A DNA stretch of 64,000 nucleotides from assembly GCA_963819885.1 (NCBI GenBank), contig CAWFXV010000017.1, forward strand, positions 4,537 to 68,536. Direction: 5' to 3'. The stretch comes from JACVRX01 sp963819885 (GTDB lineage Bacteria; Actinomycetota; Actinomycetes; Jiangellales; Jiangellaceae). Position 1 is the first letter of the stretch; each line of letters starts with the position of its first letter. The notes beneath the pieces are model-generated. The model saw nothing but the letters and a program-made list of their open reading frames with translations, was not told the origin of the DNA and did no database searches. The position numbers and the translations under genes were made by a program. Shown here piece after piece: positions 1 to 10,601 of this stretch.

Positions 1-284
1 TCGGCGACTGCGACCGAGTTCTTGTCGAGCCCTGCCGCTGCCGCTTGGAACTCCGGCGAATTGGGAGCGGTTGCGTAGGCAGTGGCGACTGCGATTCCCG
101 ACAGGTAGACATGCTCGGTCAGCAGCGCGGTCAGTGCGGAGCGCAGCTCTGCGGCAGGCGACGCCGAGTCACCGTCGATCACGGCCCCTTCGGCGATGCC
201 GGCGGCGAGCGCCGCAGCCGTCATCGGCATGTGTGAGGCGGCGCCGACCGCAGCCAGCCACGAACGGCGGCCGATGCCGGGCAT
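1..284 (-). CDS. Secreted protein of unknown function, 3' end outside window
   Basis: About 94 codons are visible; the rest lies beyond the left edge. The ATG at 284 follows a strong Shine-Dalgarno GAGGAG five bases upstream. The N-terminus has two arginines (residues 6-7, RRSWL) followed by a small, hydrophobic Ala-rich stretch to about residue 30, which reads as a signal peptide and possibly a Tat-type one. The following stretch is helix-forming and contains EHVYLSG and LDKNSV. I do not recognise the family with certainty, so no function is assigned. It lies upstream of, and in the same direction as, the HAD/NodB genes' 3' neighbour gap of 65 bases. Confidence 0.6.
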   Translation of the reverse strand, partial: MPGIGRRSWLAAVGAASHMPMTAAALAAGIAEGAVIDGDSASPAAELRSALTALLTEHVYLSGIAVATAYATAPNSPEFQAAAAGLDKNSVAVA

Positions 285-349
285 GGTTACTCCTCGGGTG
301 GACGACAGTTCTCACCCGGTGGTTCGCTGCTGAGGCCCGCGTGGATTGG

Positions 350-829
350 TCAGGTCTTGCCCAGCCGCTCCTGGGCTTCGAGCAGCGTCGGCTGCGACCG
401 GCTCCAGGTGGCCTCGAAGACAGCGAACCCGGCTTCCCGCGCGGCACGGCATACGGCGGGATCGTCGTCGACGAAAACTGCCACCGGTCGCTCGTCGGCC
501 AACTTTCGCAGCTGAGCGATCTTGACGACCCGAGCCGGCCGGCGGTCGGGGTTGCGGCGAAGCAGCAGCCGTCCGGTCGGGGCCTGGTGCCGGCGCAGCC
601 AGCGCTCGGTGTCGGACCGCGTGCGCTCGGGTCGCCCGCTGAGGTAGACCAGCTCGTGGTCGGTAGCGAGCTGCCGAGCGGCGGCGAAGCCTTCGGGATA
701 CGCCGGGTCATCCGGGATGCCTGCGAAGAAGGCATCCCAATTCTTGGGGTTACCGTCGATGTGGTGTAGCCGTGCGGTCACATCGGCAAGCACGCCGTCG
801 AGGTCGACGACAGCGAATGGCTTGGTCAC
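350..829 (-). CDS. HAD-superfamily phosphatase, polynucleotide-kinase 3'-phosphatase-like
   Basis: A 159-residue HAD-type hydrolase. Motif I is near the N-terminus (AVVDLDGVLADV), with the nucleophile and acid Asp both present. Motif II is YLSGRPERTR, followed by a Trp-Leu-Arg-Arg helix, a pattern shared with phosphatase domains of T4 PseT/PNKP-like proteins and other small acid phosphatases. Motif IV acidic residues are in VFVDDDPAV. I chose the GTG at 829 because it puts motif I at the N-terminus and makes a 4-base GTGA overlap with the upstream NodB gene, implying translational coupling. A longer open frame upstream is only the shadow of that gene. Substrate is unknown; nucleic-acid or nucleotide phosphate is a guess from the family. 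Confidence 0.75.
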   Translation of the reverse strand: MTKPFAVVDLDGVLADVTARLHHIDGNPKNWDAFFAGIPDDPAYPEGFAAARQLATDHELVYLSGRPERTRSDTERWLRRHQAPTGRLLLRRNPDRRPARVVKIAQLRKLADERPVAVFVDDDPAVCRAAREAGFAVFEATWSRSQPTLLEAQERLGKT

Positions 830-1614
830 GATGCCGGAGTCACGAACTGGTATCCCTCCGCGGCGAGGTCTTCGATGATTCCGGGCAGTGCCTCGACGGT
901 TCCACCACGGTTGGGGCCCTCGTCGTGGAGCACCACGATCGAGCCGGGTTGGACAGCATCGACGACCGAGGCACGAATAGCGGCTGCGCCCGGTGTCTCC
1001 CAATCCCGAGGGTCGACATTCCAGCCCAGCGACGCCTGGTCGAAGGATGCCGCTATTTCCACGAGCTCGGGAGAGAAATTGCCTCCGGGCGCTCGGAAGA
1101 ACGGCACTGAAGCGTCTGGCACCGCGGCGCGAATTGCGCTGAGGCCGCCCTCGATCTCGGCCCGAATCGTCGCGTCGTCGCGCGCTGCAAGTGCATAGTC
1201 GTAGGTCATCGTGTGGTCGCACAGGACGTGACCATCGGCTGCAATCTGTTGGACCAGCTGGGGGTACTTCTCGGCTTGTGTACCCAGGACGCAGAACGTG
1301 GCCTTGACGCCGTGGGTGTCGAGAATGTCGAGGATATCCGGGGTGTACAGGGGATCCGGACCCGACGAGAACGTCAGCGCGACCGTCTGCCCGCCGCGAC
1401 CCGTCGTCCGAATCACCCCAGGGACATCCAAGCCCCACCCGGTGCCGTCGCCGCTCACCGAGCTGCTGTCGGTGTCGACGTCGGTATCTGCTGCTGCCGT
1501 GGACTCTCCGCCGGAAGCGCTGTCTGTTCCGTCCACGTCACCGATCAACGCGGCCATCAAGATGCCGATCACCAATCCGGTGACTGCCGCACCCGATCCG
1601 TTCGACACCAGCAC
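826..1614 (-). CDS. NodB-fold polysaccharide deacetylase homologue, catalytic residues lost
   Basis: A 262-residue protein with an N-terminal membrane segment (about residues 8-26), a Ser/Asp-rich linker and a NodB domain. It keeps motif 3 (RAPGGN), motif 4 (DPRDW) and motif 5 (VLHDEG). Motif 1, normally TFDDGP, reads TFSSGP at residues 81-86, so both the catalytic base Asp and the metal-binding Asp are Ser. Motif 2, normally HTxTH, reads HTMTY at 134-138, losing one metal His. It is the same length as the intact copy just upstream (1707-2495), with the motifs at the same positions, so it is a tandem duplicate. It should be inactive as a deacetylase and may be a binding protein or a decaying copy. 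Start is GTG. Confidence 0.8.
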   Translation of the reverse strand: MLVSNGSGAAVTGLVIGILMAALIGDVDGTDSASGGESTAAADTDVDTDSSSVSGDGTGWGLDVPGVIRTTGRGGQTVALTFSSGPDPLYTPDILDILDTHGVKATFCVLGTQAEKYPQLVQQIAADGHVLCDHTMTYDYALAARDDATIRAEIEGGLSAIRAAVPDASVPFFRAPGGNFSPELVEIAASFDQASLGWNVDPRDWETPGAAAIRASVVDAVQPGSIVVLHDEGPNRGGTVEALPGIIEDLAAEGYQFVTPAS

Positions 1615-1706
1615 CTCGCCCGGGTCGATACACCCTGCTTCAGGGTTCCGTGATCATGTACCCAAGTCAATGATCAGCGAATCACCCGTCCCGCGTCTAC
1701 CAGGAG

Positions 1707-2495
1707 TCACATGGTCGGGATGACGAACTCGTATCCGGCGTCGTGTAATGCGGTGATGATGCCCTCCAACGCCGCCACTGTGCCCGATTGATCCCCGCCG
1801 CCGTCGTGCAGCAGGACGATGGACCCGGGGACGACGCCGTCGACGACCGTGGTCCGGATGACGGCCGCGTCCGGCTCCGTCCAGTCCCGAGGGTCGATGC
1901 TCCAACCGAGCGGCTCGAGCTCGTAACCCGCCGCGACAGTCACGACATTCTTCGCAAAATTCCCCCCGGGTGCCCGGTAGAACGGCACGTCGACATCGGG
2001 AGCGGCTGCACGGATGGCTGCCAGCGCGCCACCGATCTCGGCGTCGATCCGCGCGTCGTCACGGTCCGGCAGGTGGAGGTCGTGAGTGGCGGTGTGATCG
2101 CATAAGGCATGGCCTCGGGCCACGATTTCGCGCAGTACTTCCGGATGAGCCGTCACATTCGCGCCGACCACGCAGAACGTCGCCTTGACGTCGTGCTCGT
2201 CCAGAATGTCCAGAACGCGTGGCGTATAGGTGGGGGAGGGGCCGTCGTCGAAGGTCAACGCCACTGTCTTGGCTGGCAGACCGGTCGTCTGGATCACGCC
2301 TCGTGCGTCGCGGTGAGGCAGCGGCGGATCGGACGGATCGAGGGTCGCGGGTGCAGTCGTCACCGGTTCTGGAGTGGGGACGACCGGTGGCGCCGACCTA
2401 TCGGGTGGCGCACTCGTGGCGTCGTCGACGATCAGCACCGCACTGACGAGCGCCGCTGTGATGACCATGGGTTTCCACGAAGCGGGCACCATCAC
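1707..2495 (-). CDS. Polysaccharide deacetylase (NodB domain), membrane-anchored or secreted
   Basis: A 262-residue carbohydrate esterase family 4 protein. Residues 9-25 form a hydrophobic anchor or signal, then a Pro/Ala-rich linker to about 60, then the NodB domain. All motifs are present: TFDDGP (81-86), HTATH (134-138), RAPGGN, the DPRDW stretch and LLHDGG. Family members remove N-acetyl groups from peptidoglycan or chitin-like polymers outside the cell using a divalent metal. It sits 92 bases upstream of a degenerate twin on the same strand. The start chosen is the first of two adjacent start codons; the next, one codon later, would change little. Confidence 0.87.
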   Translation of the reverse strand: MMVPASWKPMVITAALVSAVLIVDDATSAPPDRSAPPVVPTPEPVTTAPATLDPSDPPLPHRDARGVIQTTGLPAKTVALTFDDGPSPTYTPRVLDILDEHDVKATFCVVGANVTAHPEVLREIVARGHALCDHTATHDLHLPDRDDARIDAEIGGALAAIRAAAPDVDVPFYRAPGGNFAKNVVTVAAGYELEPLGWSIDPRDWTEPDAAVIRTTVVDGVVPGSIVLLHDGGGDQSGTVAALEGIITALHDAGYEFVIPTM

Positions 2496-2585
2496 CTCGC
2501 CACGCCGTCGAACACGGCGGTCCGTGCTCGGTCCGGTGCGAGGCTATTGAGGCGGAGGCGCAAGGTTGTGGAGGCGCGCTCGGAC

Positions 2586-3709
2586 TCAGCAATTGGGCCG
2601 ACATTGGCGCTCGAGCATCGCGTCGAGAAATACCTGCTGGATGTCGGCGGGATTGTCAACGCGATAGGCCTTGGCGCCGGTGACTTCCGAGATCCGGGCG
2701 AGGGTCTCGTGATCGGCGTCAGGGCCCATACCGATCGTGATCACCGAAACGGGCTGGGCCGGATCGAACTCCACGCGCAGCGTCGCCAGCAGGGTGTCCA
2801 GGTCGATGCTGTCCGGGTCGTCCTCGTTTCGGCCGTCGGTGGGCCGCCTCGAAGGCGGCACTCGTCTCGGCCTTGACGGTCGACGTCGCTGCCGTCGTGA
2901 CGGTGATCACCGGATAGTCGAAGACCGGAGTTCCCTCCGCCGGGTAGAGCGCCGCGACCAGGTTCGTCGGGGCCGCGGCGTTGTGAGCGACCACCGACTG
3001 CTCGGTCGCCGTGAACAGCGGCGCCTCGCCCGCCCCCGCCGTGATCTGTTCATAGGCCGCGGCAACGTCGGGAACGGCCCTCCGCGCGACCGTCGTCATG
3101 GCTTGAACCAGCGTCGTCCGCTCTTCCTCGCCGGTTCCGACCACCGCAGCGACAGCCAGCAACGTCGCGAGACCCTCGCTGGTCGTCGTCGGGTCGGCGA
3201 TCGTGGCATTCGCATCGCTGGCGAGGACCGCGCCCCACGGTAGGTCTGCTTCGGGCCACCCGAGTTGTTCGGCGACCGGTCGTGGAGCGACCACGACCAG
3301 CGGCGAGTTGGCGAGTGACTTCGCAACATCCAGCGCCACGCCCTCGGCCGAGACCTGGGTCAGCCAGTGACTGGAGTCGGGAATCCAGACGTCTGCGCGC
3401 ACCGAGCTGCCCAACCCAGCGACTACTTCGGCCGAAGTGCGGGCGACCACGTCGATCGATGCGCACATGCCGTTGATGGGTGGGGCGCTGCGTTGAAACG
3501 AGGTGGCAAATTCCGCCACAGCGGGTGCGATCGCAGGATCCGCCACAACGGTGAGGGCGGGAGCCTGTTCGCAACTGCCAGCGCTCTGCCCGAGAAAGGT
3601 GTTCGCTGCGCCCACTCCCACTGCCACCAAGGCGACGGCCGTGACGAGGGCAAGGATCCGCCGTGGCCACGACCGGTGTCGGCGTGGGCGAAGCGTGACG
3701 TCCAGCCAT
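2586..3709 (-). pseudogene. Broken substrate-binding/VWA-domain gene
   Basis: Remnant of a secreted protein with an N-terminal ABC-type substrate-binding domain and a C-terminal von Willebrand A domain. The ATG at 3709 has a good GGAG upstream and gives MAGRH, but this frame then loses sense; removing one base near 3694 would join it to the frame encoding LRPRRHRSW, a hydrophobic signal segment (ALVTAVALVAVGVGA) and the binding domain down to about 2880. There the text jumps from ...AAFEAA straight to TDGRNEDDPDSIDLD in another frame. The latter is the end of a VWA domain, so roughly the first two thirds of that domain, including the MIDAS DxSxS motif, is deleted. The tail ends with QRQC-like ERQCRPNC. 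Two lesions make a functional product unlikely. Confidence 0.75.
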
Positions 3710-3756
3710 CGTTCTCCGGGAGGGCAGGGGACAGGAGTCCTGAGCCGGATATGTGG

Positions 3757-4956
3757 TTAGGGATCGGGTCTGTTCGAGGCCGGCCGATCGGCCCTGGCCT
3801 CACGGCCCTGTGGTCGGGATTGAGCCTCGGAATCGTTGTCAGGCCCACTGCCCTGGCCGGTTAGCCTGAGTGCCGCTCGCGCCGAATCGTTCCGGGAAAC
3901 GGGATCGGTGTCCGCCGTGGGAGCAAGCGCCCGGGCGCTGGAGGTGATGGTCGAGCCCGAATCGGCTCCGACCCGCGCGGCGAACGTCAGCTCGGCGGTA
4001 CGCCCGGCAGCGAGCGGGTCGACGGCACAGACGGCCCGGCTACCGGCGAGCCCGCACGCGCCCGCTGTGACCGAGAGGGACACCGCGTCGGCAACCAGGC
4101 CGTTCCCCGGGTCGACGGTGAGTGTCGCTGGGCCCGTCTGGTCGTCCGGACCGTTGTTGGTGACCCTGACGGTGACCTCTACTGTCTCACCGGCTGCGGC
4201 AGTGTACGGGGCGAGAGCAGCCGAAACCCCGAGATCGGTGACAGCCATTGCGTCGCTGGCCGTGGTCACGGCGGCCACCAGGGTTCGTCCACCGGGCTCG
4301 GCCCGAACCGGAACCGTCGCCGTCGTGTCGCCGGCCTCGATCTGGGTGGACGCCCGCGCGTCGTCGCCATGGGTCACGACGCCGGCCGTCGTCGCGACCC
4401 GACCGCGACGCGGTGTGGAGAGCCCTGTCACCGTCACCGTCATTGCCTCGCCGTCGGCTATTTCGGCCAGGCCGTCGACGACCCGAAGATCTCTGAGCGG
4501 TTCAGCGGGCGAGCTCCAGGCCATCACCAGCGACCACGGGACGCCGCCGGTCCTGGCGACGGTGAAATCGACGAAGGGGCCGGCGCCCCGAAACTGAGCA
4601 GTGACGTCAGCGACCGCGCCGAATCCAAGAGACGAGTCGGATGCCTGCTCGTCGGCGACAATTGTCGTGGGCGCCGAGGATGCGACCTGCAGGGTCACCG
4701 CGTCCGGCGTAAGCCGGGCGGTTCGCGCGGGTCCGCCCCAGTACAGGCCGGCGAACAACAGGGTGCTGCCCGCCGGGCGGGAGGCGGTGGCCCTGGCCGA
4801 CGTTGCGCTGACGATGGAGATGTCGCCGTTCACCCGACGCTCGAATCGTGATGTGAACGGGCGAAGGTCCGCCGCGGCGGCCGGAACGGCATAGCCGAGG
4901 AGAGCTCCGACCGTCAACAGCGCCGTGAACGCCTTGATCGGACCACGGTTGTTCAT
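3757..4956 (-). CDS. Secreted DUF11/CARDB-like cell-surface protein
   Basis: A 399-residue exported protein. The signal peptide is residues 1-29, ending AVPAAAADL. Residues 30-200 form a beta-rich region with GLYWGG and a PWSLVMAW stretch, as seen in actinobacterial DUF11-family surface proteins. Residues 250-365 look like a DUF11/CARDB beta-sandwich: VTVRVTNNGPDD, then CAVDPLAAGRTAELTFAARV, then a PVSRNDSARA end. The tail after about 368 is charged and disordered, and I see no sorting signal or membrane anchor. Function unknown; such domains are usually structural or adhesive. It is divergent from the GNAT gene at 5020, with 63 bases between. Confidence 0.75.
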   Translation of the reverse strand: MNNRGPIKAFTALLTVGALLGYAVPAAAADLRPFTSRFERRVNGDISIVSATSARATASRPAGSTLLFAGLYWGGPARTARLTPDAVTLQVASSAPTTIVADEQASDSSLGFGAVADVTAQFRGAGPFVDFTVARTGGVPWSLVMAWSSPAEPLRDLRVVDGLAEIADGEAMTVTVTGLSTPRRGRVATTAGVVTHGDDARASTQIEAGDTTATVPVRAEPGGRTLVAAVTTASDAMAVTDLGVSAALAPYTAAAGETVEVTVRVTNNGPDDQTGPATLTVDPGNGLVADAVSLSVTAGACGLAGSRAVCAVDPLAAGRTAELTFAARVGADSGSTITSSARALAPTADTDPVSRNDSARAALRLTGQGSGPDNDSEAQSRPQGREARADRPASNRPDP

Positions 4957-5019
4957 CGTCTGTTCAGCCTAACGCCGGTCGTTGCTTGCCGAACGAGCTG
5001 TCCGGTCCACACTCTGGTC

Positions 5020-5583
5020 ATGACAGTGTCCGTAGTGCCGGTGACAGCGGACCGATGGCGCGACCTCAGTGCCTTCTTCGGGCCAACCGGCGCATACAGC
5101 AACTGCTGGTGCGCCTGGTTCAGAGTCAGGGCGAAGGATTTTGACAACGGCCCAGGGAACCGGCGGGTGTTACGTCGACTCACCCGGGACGGGTTGGTTC
5201 CCGGTCTACTCGCCTACGACGGGAACGATCCCGTCGGTTGGGTGTCTGTGGCACCTCGCGAGCAGTTCGAACGGCTGACGAGGTCGCGGGTGATCGGCCC
5301 CGTCGATCCCGACGAGGCCGACGTGTGGTCGCTCGTGTGCTTCTGGATTCCAGCACCGCGGCGGCGTACCGGTATCGGCACCGCCTTGCTCGACGGGGCG
5401 GTCGACTACGCCCGTACCAACGGGGCCGCGGCCGTCGAGGCTTACCCGGTCGACACCGCGGGGGAGCGGCACCCAGGTGCCGCGCTGTTCACCGGCACGG
5501 TCGGCATGTTTCGCAGGGCCGGCTTCACGATCACTGCTCACCCTTCGAGCAGCCGTCCTATTGCCCGACTGCGCGTGTCGTGA
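5020..5583 (+). CDS. GNAT family N-acetyltransferase
   Basis: A 187-residue acetyltransferase. The N-terminal half carries the SNCWCAWF stretch of a common actinobacterial GNAT subgroup. The acetyl-CoA site is the basic motif A, PAPRRRTGIGTALLDGAV, at about residues 105-122. The C-terminal FRRAGF/I strand is typical of the fold. The substrate cannot be told from sequence. ATG at 5020 lies in a short divergent region shared with the DUF11 gene. Confidence 0.85.
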   Translation: MTVSVVPVTADRWRDLSAFFGPTGAYSNCWCAWFRVRAKDFDNGPGNRRVLRRLTRDGLVPGLLAYDGNDPVGWVSVAPREQFERLTRSRVIGPVDPDEADVWSLVCFWIPAPRRRTGIGTALLDGAVDYARTNGAAAVEAYPVDTAGERHPGAALFTGTVGMFRRAGFTITAHPSSSRPIARLRVS

Positions 5584-5700
5584 TCTCGGTTGTCCGGGGG
5601 AGCGGGCCGGTGCTGCCGGACCATGATCGATGGCGGATTACTGGGCCGCGGACCCAGCGACGCTCCTTCGACCAAGGTTCATCTACGTTTGTGGTCCAGG

Positions 5701-5955
5701 ATGAACCTTGTGAACGAAGAGCAGATTCTCGAGCAGGTGCGGTCTCTCGTCGATCAGGAACACGAGCTGCGGGCTCGAGTTCAGGAGGGCGAACTGGCTC
5801 CTGACGAAGAGCAAGAGCAGCTGAGGCGGCTGGAACGTGCACTCGACCAGTGCTGGGACCTGCTTCGGCAGCGCCGAGCCCGGCACGAGTCCGGCCAGGA
5901 CCCAGACGACGCTGTGGTCCGGCCGGTGGGTCAGGTGGAGGACTACCAGCAGTGA
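5701..5955 (+). CDS. DUF2630 family protein
   Basis: An 84-residue, very acidic and helical protein matching the DUF2630 pattern: NEEQILEQVRSLVDQEHELR near the start, then LDQCWDLLRQRRA, then a VRPVGQVEDYQQ end. The family is small, widespread in actinobacteria and of unknown function. An open frame upstream (from 5590) has no family resemblance, so I start at the ATG 5701; GTG 5710 is an alternative. The predicted structure is a two-helix hairpin. Confidence 0.8.
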   Translation: MNLVNEEQILEQVRSLVDQEHELRARVQEGELAPDEEQEQLRRLERALDQCWDLLRQRRARHESGQDPDDAVVRPVGQVEDYQQ

Positions 5956-5996
5956 CCAAGTTCTCGCCGGTCACCAGTCAGTGACACAGCGCGGTC

Positions 5997-6803
5997 GTGA
6001 AACCTGCGTTGTCGCCAAGCGTCCGGGCCTCCATCGTCTCCACGCTGTGGGCCGCAGGCTGCGTCGCTGCAGAGGACGAGGCGCGGCTGCTCATCGAATC
6101 GGCGCGAACGCCATCTGAACTCGCGGCCATGGTGGACCGGCGAGCGACGGGCGTGCCCATCGAGCACATTCTCGGCTGGGCGGAGTTCTGCGGCCTGCGC
6201 ATTTCGGTGGCGCCTGGCGTTTTCGTACCCCGCCGCCGCACGGAGTTCCTCGTCCGGCAAGCCGGGGTGCTCGCCCGCCAGATCCGCGGGTCGTGCCGGC
6301 CAGTCGTCGTCGACCTGTGCTGCGGCTCGGGGGCAGTGGGCGCTGCACTGATGGCGGCCCTGAAGATCGAGCTGCACGCCGTCGACCTCGATCCTGCTGC
6401 GGTGCACTGTGCCCGCGGCAACGTCGGTCCGGCTGGTGGGCTGGTCTATCTGGGCGACCTCTACGAGCCGCTGCCCGTCGACCTTCGGGGCCGGGTGGAT
6501 GTTCTGGTAGCTAACGCGCCGTACGTTCCTGCCGGGGAAATCAGGCTGCTGCCACCCGAGGCTCGCCTGCACGAGCCACGGCTCGCGCTCGAGGGCGGCG
6601 CGGACGGGCTGGCCGTGCTCCGCCGGATCGTTGCCGCCGCGCCGCAGTGGTTGGCCCCGGGCGGGCACCTGCTGGTCGAAACCAGTGAGATGCAGGCGCC
6701 GCAGATGGCCGAAGCGGTCGCCAGCGTCGGGCTGATCCCGCGGATCGCTGACTCCGATGAGCTGAGTGCGCACATCGTCCTGGGAACCCGCTTCGTCCGC
6801 TGA
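5997..6803 (+). CDS. PrmC/HemK-like N5-glutamine methyltransferase homologue
   Basis: A 268-residue SAM-dependent methyltransferase. The small N-terminal helical domain (1-75) is followed by a Rossmann domain with SAM motif VVDLCCGSGAVG (about 103-114) and AVDLDP. The usual catalytic NPPY tetrapeptide reads NAPY (VANAPYVP, about 170-177), which is typical of an actinobacterial side branch annotated as putative protein-glutamine methyltransferase. It may methylate a Gln in a protein such as a release factor, but the NAPY variant suggests a paralogue rather than housekeeping PrmC. Start is GTG at 5997. Confidence 0.75.
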   Translation: MKPALSPSVRASIVSTLWAAGCVAAEDEARLLIESARTPSELAAMVDRRATGVPIEHILGWAEFCGLRISVAPGVFVPRRRTEFLVRQAGVLARQIRGSCRPVVVDLCCGSGAVGAALMAALKIELHAVDLDPAAVHCARGNVGPAGGLVYLGDLYEPLPVDLRGRVDVLVANAPYVPAGEIRLLPPEARLHEPRLALEGGADGLAVLRRIVAAAPQWLAPGGHLLVETSEMQAPQMAEAVASVGLIPRIADSDELSAHIVLGTRFVR

Positions 6804-6811
6804 CCACCGGG

Positions 6812-7277
6812 CTCAGACCGGCCGCTCCCATTCGGCGCGCCGCTGCTGGTGATGAACCGCGGGCCGGCGGCGCGGCCGGCGAGGTAGGTGTCGAAGGCGT
6901 GCGGGGTGGCCGGCGGGACCGGCGCCTTCTTGCGCGTCCCGCCCTTCGTGGTGACCGTCAGTGTGGGTGGCGCGGTCGTAGCCGAGGTCGTCGACTTCGG
7001 CGCCGAGCGCGGAGCCGACGCGCAGGCCGAGGGTGTACAGGAGCATGACGACGGGCGTAGGCGCGGGCGGTGTGGGCCCGAGCGGTCTCCTCGATGAGCC
7101 GTGCCATCTCGTCTTGGGTGAGGCCTTCGGTGGGGGAGTGGTCAGGGTCGACGGGCGATCGGCCCGGGCGCCGGCCGCTTCCGGAGTCTCGACGGCGTCG
7201 CCGGCGACGTCGACGACAGCCGGGACGAGGGTCGGATTCACGGCCATCGAGGCCGATCGCCGCTTCGGTCGTGCCAT
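6812..7277 (-). pseudogene. Tyrosine recombinase (phage-type integrase) remnant
   Basis: Integrase-like sequence spread over several frames. Beginning from the ATG at 7277, one frame gives MARPKRRSASMAVNP. A second frame gives DPDHSPTEGLTQDEMARLIEE. The first frame returns with MLLYTLGLRVGSALGAEV, which contains the first catalytic Arg and the helix after it. A third stretch gives LTVTTKGGTRKKAPVPP (the catalytic-Lys hairpin) and AFDTYLAGRAAGPRFITSSG. The HxxR and Tyr motifs at the C-terminus are missing. At least three frame changes and a 3' truncation show it is dead. It marks an old site-specific integration next to the toxin-antitoxin-like operon at 7312. Confidence 0.72.
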
Positions 7278-7315
7278 CGTACGTTCGTATGGCGTGGTAT
7301 AGGATGATGGTATGG
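7274..7315 (+). promoter_or_regulatory. Probable promoter/operator of the toxin-antitoxin-like operon
   Basis: Just before the ATG at 7312 lie three GTATGG/GTATAGG copies at 7287, 7297 and 7310, and the self-complementary CGTACG at 7278-7283. TATAGG at 7298-7303 could serve as a -10 box, giving a leaderless or nearly leaderless mRNA; no Shine-Dalgarno precedes the ATG. Short direct repeats of this kind are what ribbon-helix-helix antitoxins bind. Inference only. Confidence 0.35.
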
Positions 7316-7563
7316 CGAAGGAGAAGATGACTGTGACGGTCGACTCGGGCGTGTTCGCCGATGCGGACGCCGACGCGAAGGCGGCCGGGTTGAACCGCTC
7401 GGCGTACGTCGAGCGAGCGCTGCGCAACGAGCACTACCGCCGGCTGCTCTCCCGCGTCGAAGCTCCTGCCCCGCTGCGTGTCGAGGAGGAGCAGCCGCTG
7501 CGTGACCTGATGGCCTGGCACCAGAACCCAGACAGCGCTCCGCCGGCGGCGGCCGCGTCGTGA
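7312..7563 (+). CDS. Ribbon-helix-helix antitoxin-like protein
   Basis: An 83-residue protein. The N-terminal strand (KMTVTVDSGVF) followed by two helices (ADADAKAAGLNRSAYVERALRNE) matches the ribbon-helix-helix DNA-binding fold of type II antitoxins. The C-terminal half (from about residue 45) is acidic and Pro/Ala-rich, the usual toxin-neutralising tail. It overlaps the next gene by 4 bases (GTGA), so the two are co-translated. It would bind the repeats just upstream and repress the operon. Confidence 0.7.
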   Translation: MAKEKMTVTVDSGVFADADADAKAAGLNRSAYVERALRNEHYRRLLSRVEAPAPLRVEEEQPLRDLMAWHQNPDSAPPAAAAS

Positions 7564-7841
7564 ATCCGGGCGAGGTGTGGAGACTTCCGGACAACTCCCA
7601 GCGGGTGGTCCTGAGCAACGCCACCTACAACGAGAGCCGCCTCAACCAGATCATCACGGCGCACATCGGTGCCGAGTCGGCGACGTTTCAGCCCTTCGCG
7701 GTGCCGGCTGAGGCCGGTGTCATCTACGCCGACCGGCTCATGATGCACCCGCGCAACTGGCTGGCCGAACACGTGGCCACGATCGCTCACCACGAGCTGG
7801 CCGCCGTGCGACGCCACCTGTCGTTCCTTTTGTGTGAGTGA
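7560..7841 (+). CDS. Putative PemK/MazF-like toxin
   Basis: A 93-residue protein. The N-terminus PGEVWRLPDNSQRVVLSNATYN has the order of the MazF/PemK beta-barrel start (G-E-VW...V-V-LS), and the length fits. The later part (AGVIYADRLMMHPRNWLAE) fits the strand that carries the conserved Arg/Asp of that fold but is not a close match. If correct, it is a ribosome-independent mRNA endonuclease. It is coupled to the antitoxin upstream and to the 81-residue protein downstream, each by a GTGA overlap. The family call rests on fold pattern and context. Confidence 0.5.
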   Translation: MNPGEVWRLPDNSQRVVLSNATYNESRLNQIITAHIGAESATFQPFAVPAEAGVIYADRLMMHPRNWLAEHVATIAHHELAAVRRHLSFLLCE

Positions 7842-8083
7842 TCTCGGCAATCCTCCCGGCCGAGGTGGAGTCGCTGGCCCGGCCAATCCAGTACCTGGAG
7901 ACCTCCGCCCTAGAGGGTGATGTCACCGTGGAGGACACAGCGGAGGGACATTGCGCAGTGGTCGATGGCATCACGCTAACTGTCGCCGACGACGGCACCG
8001 CAACAGTGCTCCTTCCGGCCGGTCGAAACCTGCAGATCGTTGCTGGGAGCACGGGAGAAGAGGCCACATGGATGGCAACTTGA
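7838..8083 (+). CDS. Small protein of unknown function, third gene of the operon
   Basis: An 81-residue protein starting with a GTG that overlaps the stop of the putative toxin gene. It is acidic and beta-rich (EGDVTVEDTAEGHCAVVDGITLTVADDG), with one Cys and no membrane segment. I do not recognise it. The tight coupling to two toxin-antitoxin-like genes says it is expressed with them; it could be a chaperone for the antitoxin, a second neutraliser or cargo. Confidence 0.5.
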   Translation: MISAILPAEVESLARPIQYLETSALEGDVTVEDTAEGHCAVVDGITLTVADDGTATVLLPAGRNLQIVAGSTGEEATWMAT

Positions 8084-8134
8084 CATAATGCCCATTATCG
8101 GCGTTCTCGGGACGGGGCGGCACAGGTGAGAATG

Positions 8135-10525
<2,391 letters not shown>

Positions 10526-10601
10526 CGTGTCTCCATCTATGACGCAGGAACGCCTGTCCCGGCCGACGATCCCGCCTAGAGCCGGGTGGCTAGCTCAGTC
10601 C

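Noticed and set aside
6812..8083. A prophage or integrative element still present
   Set aside because: Only integrase fragments are seen; there are no phage structural, replication or conjugation genes, and no attachment-site repeats or tRNA nearby.
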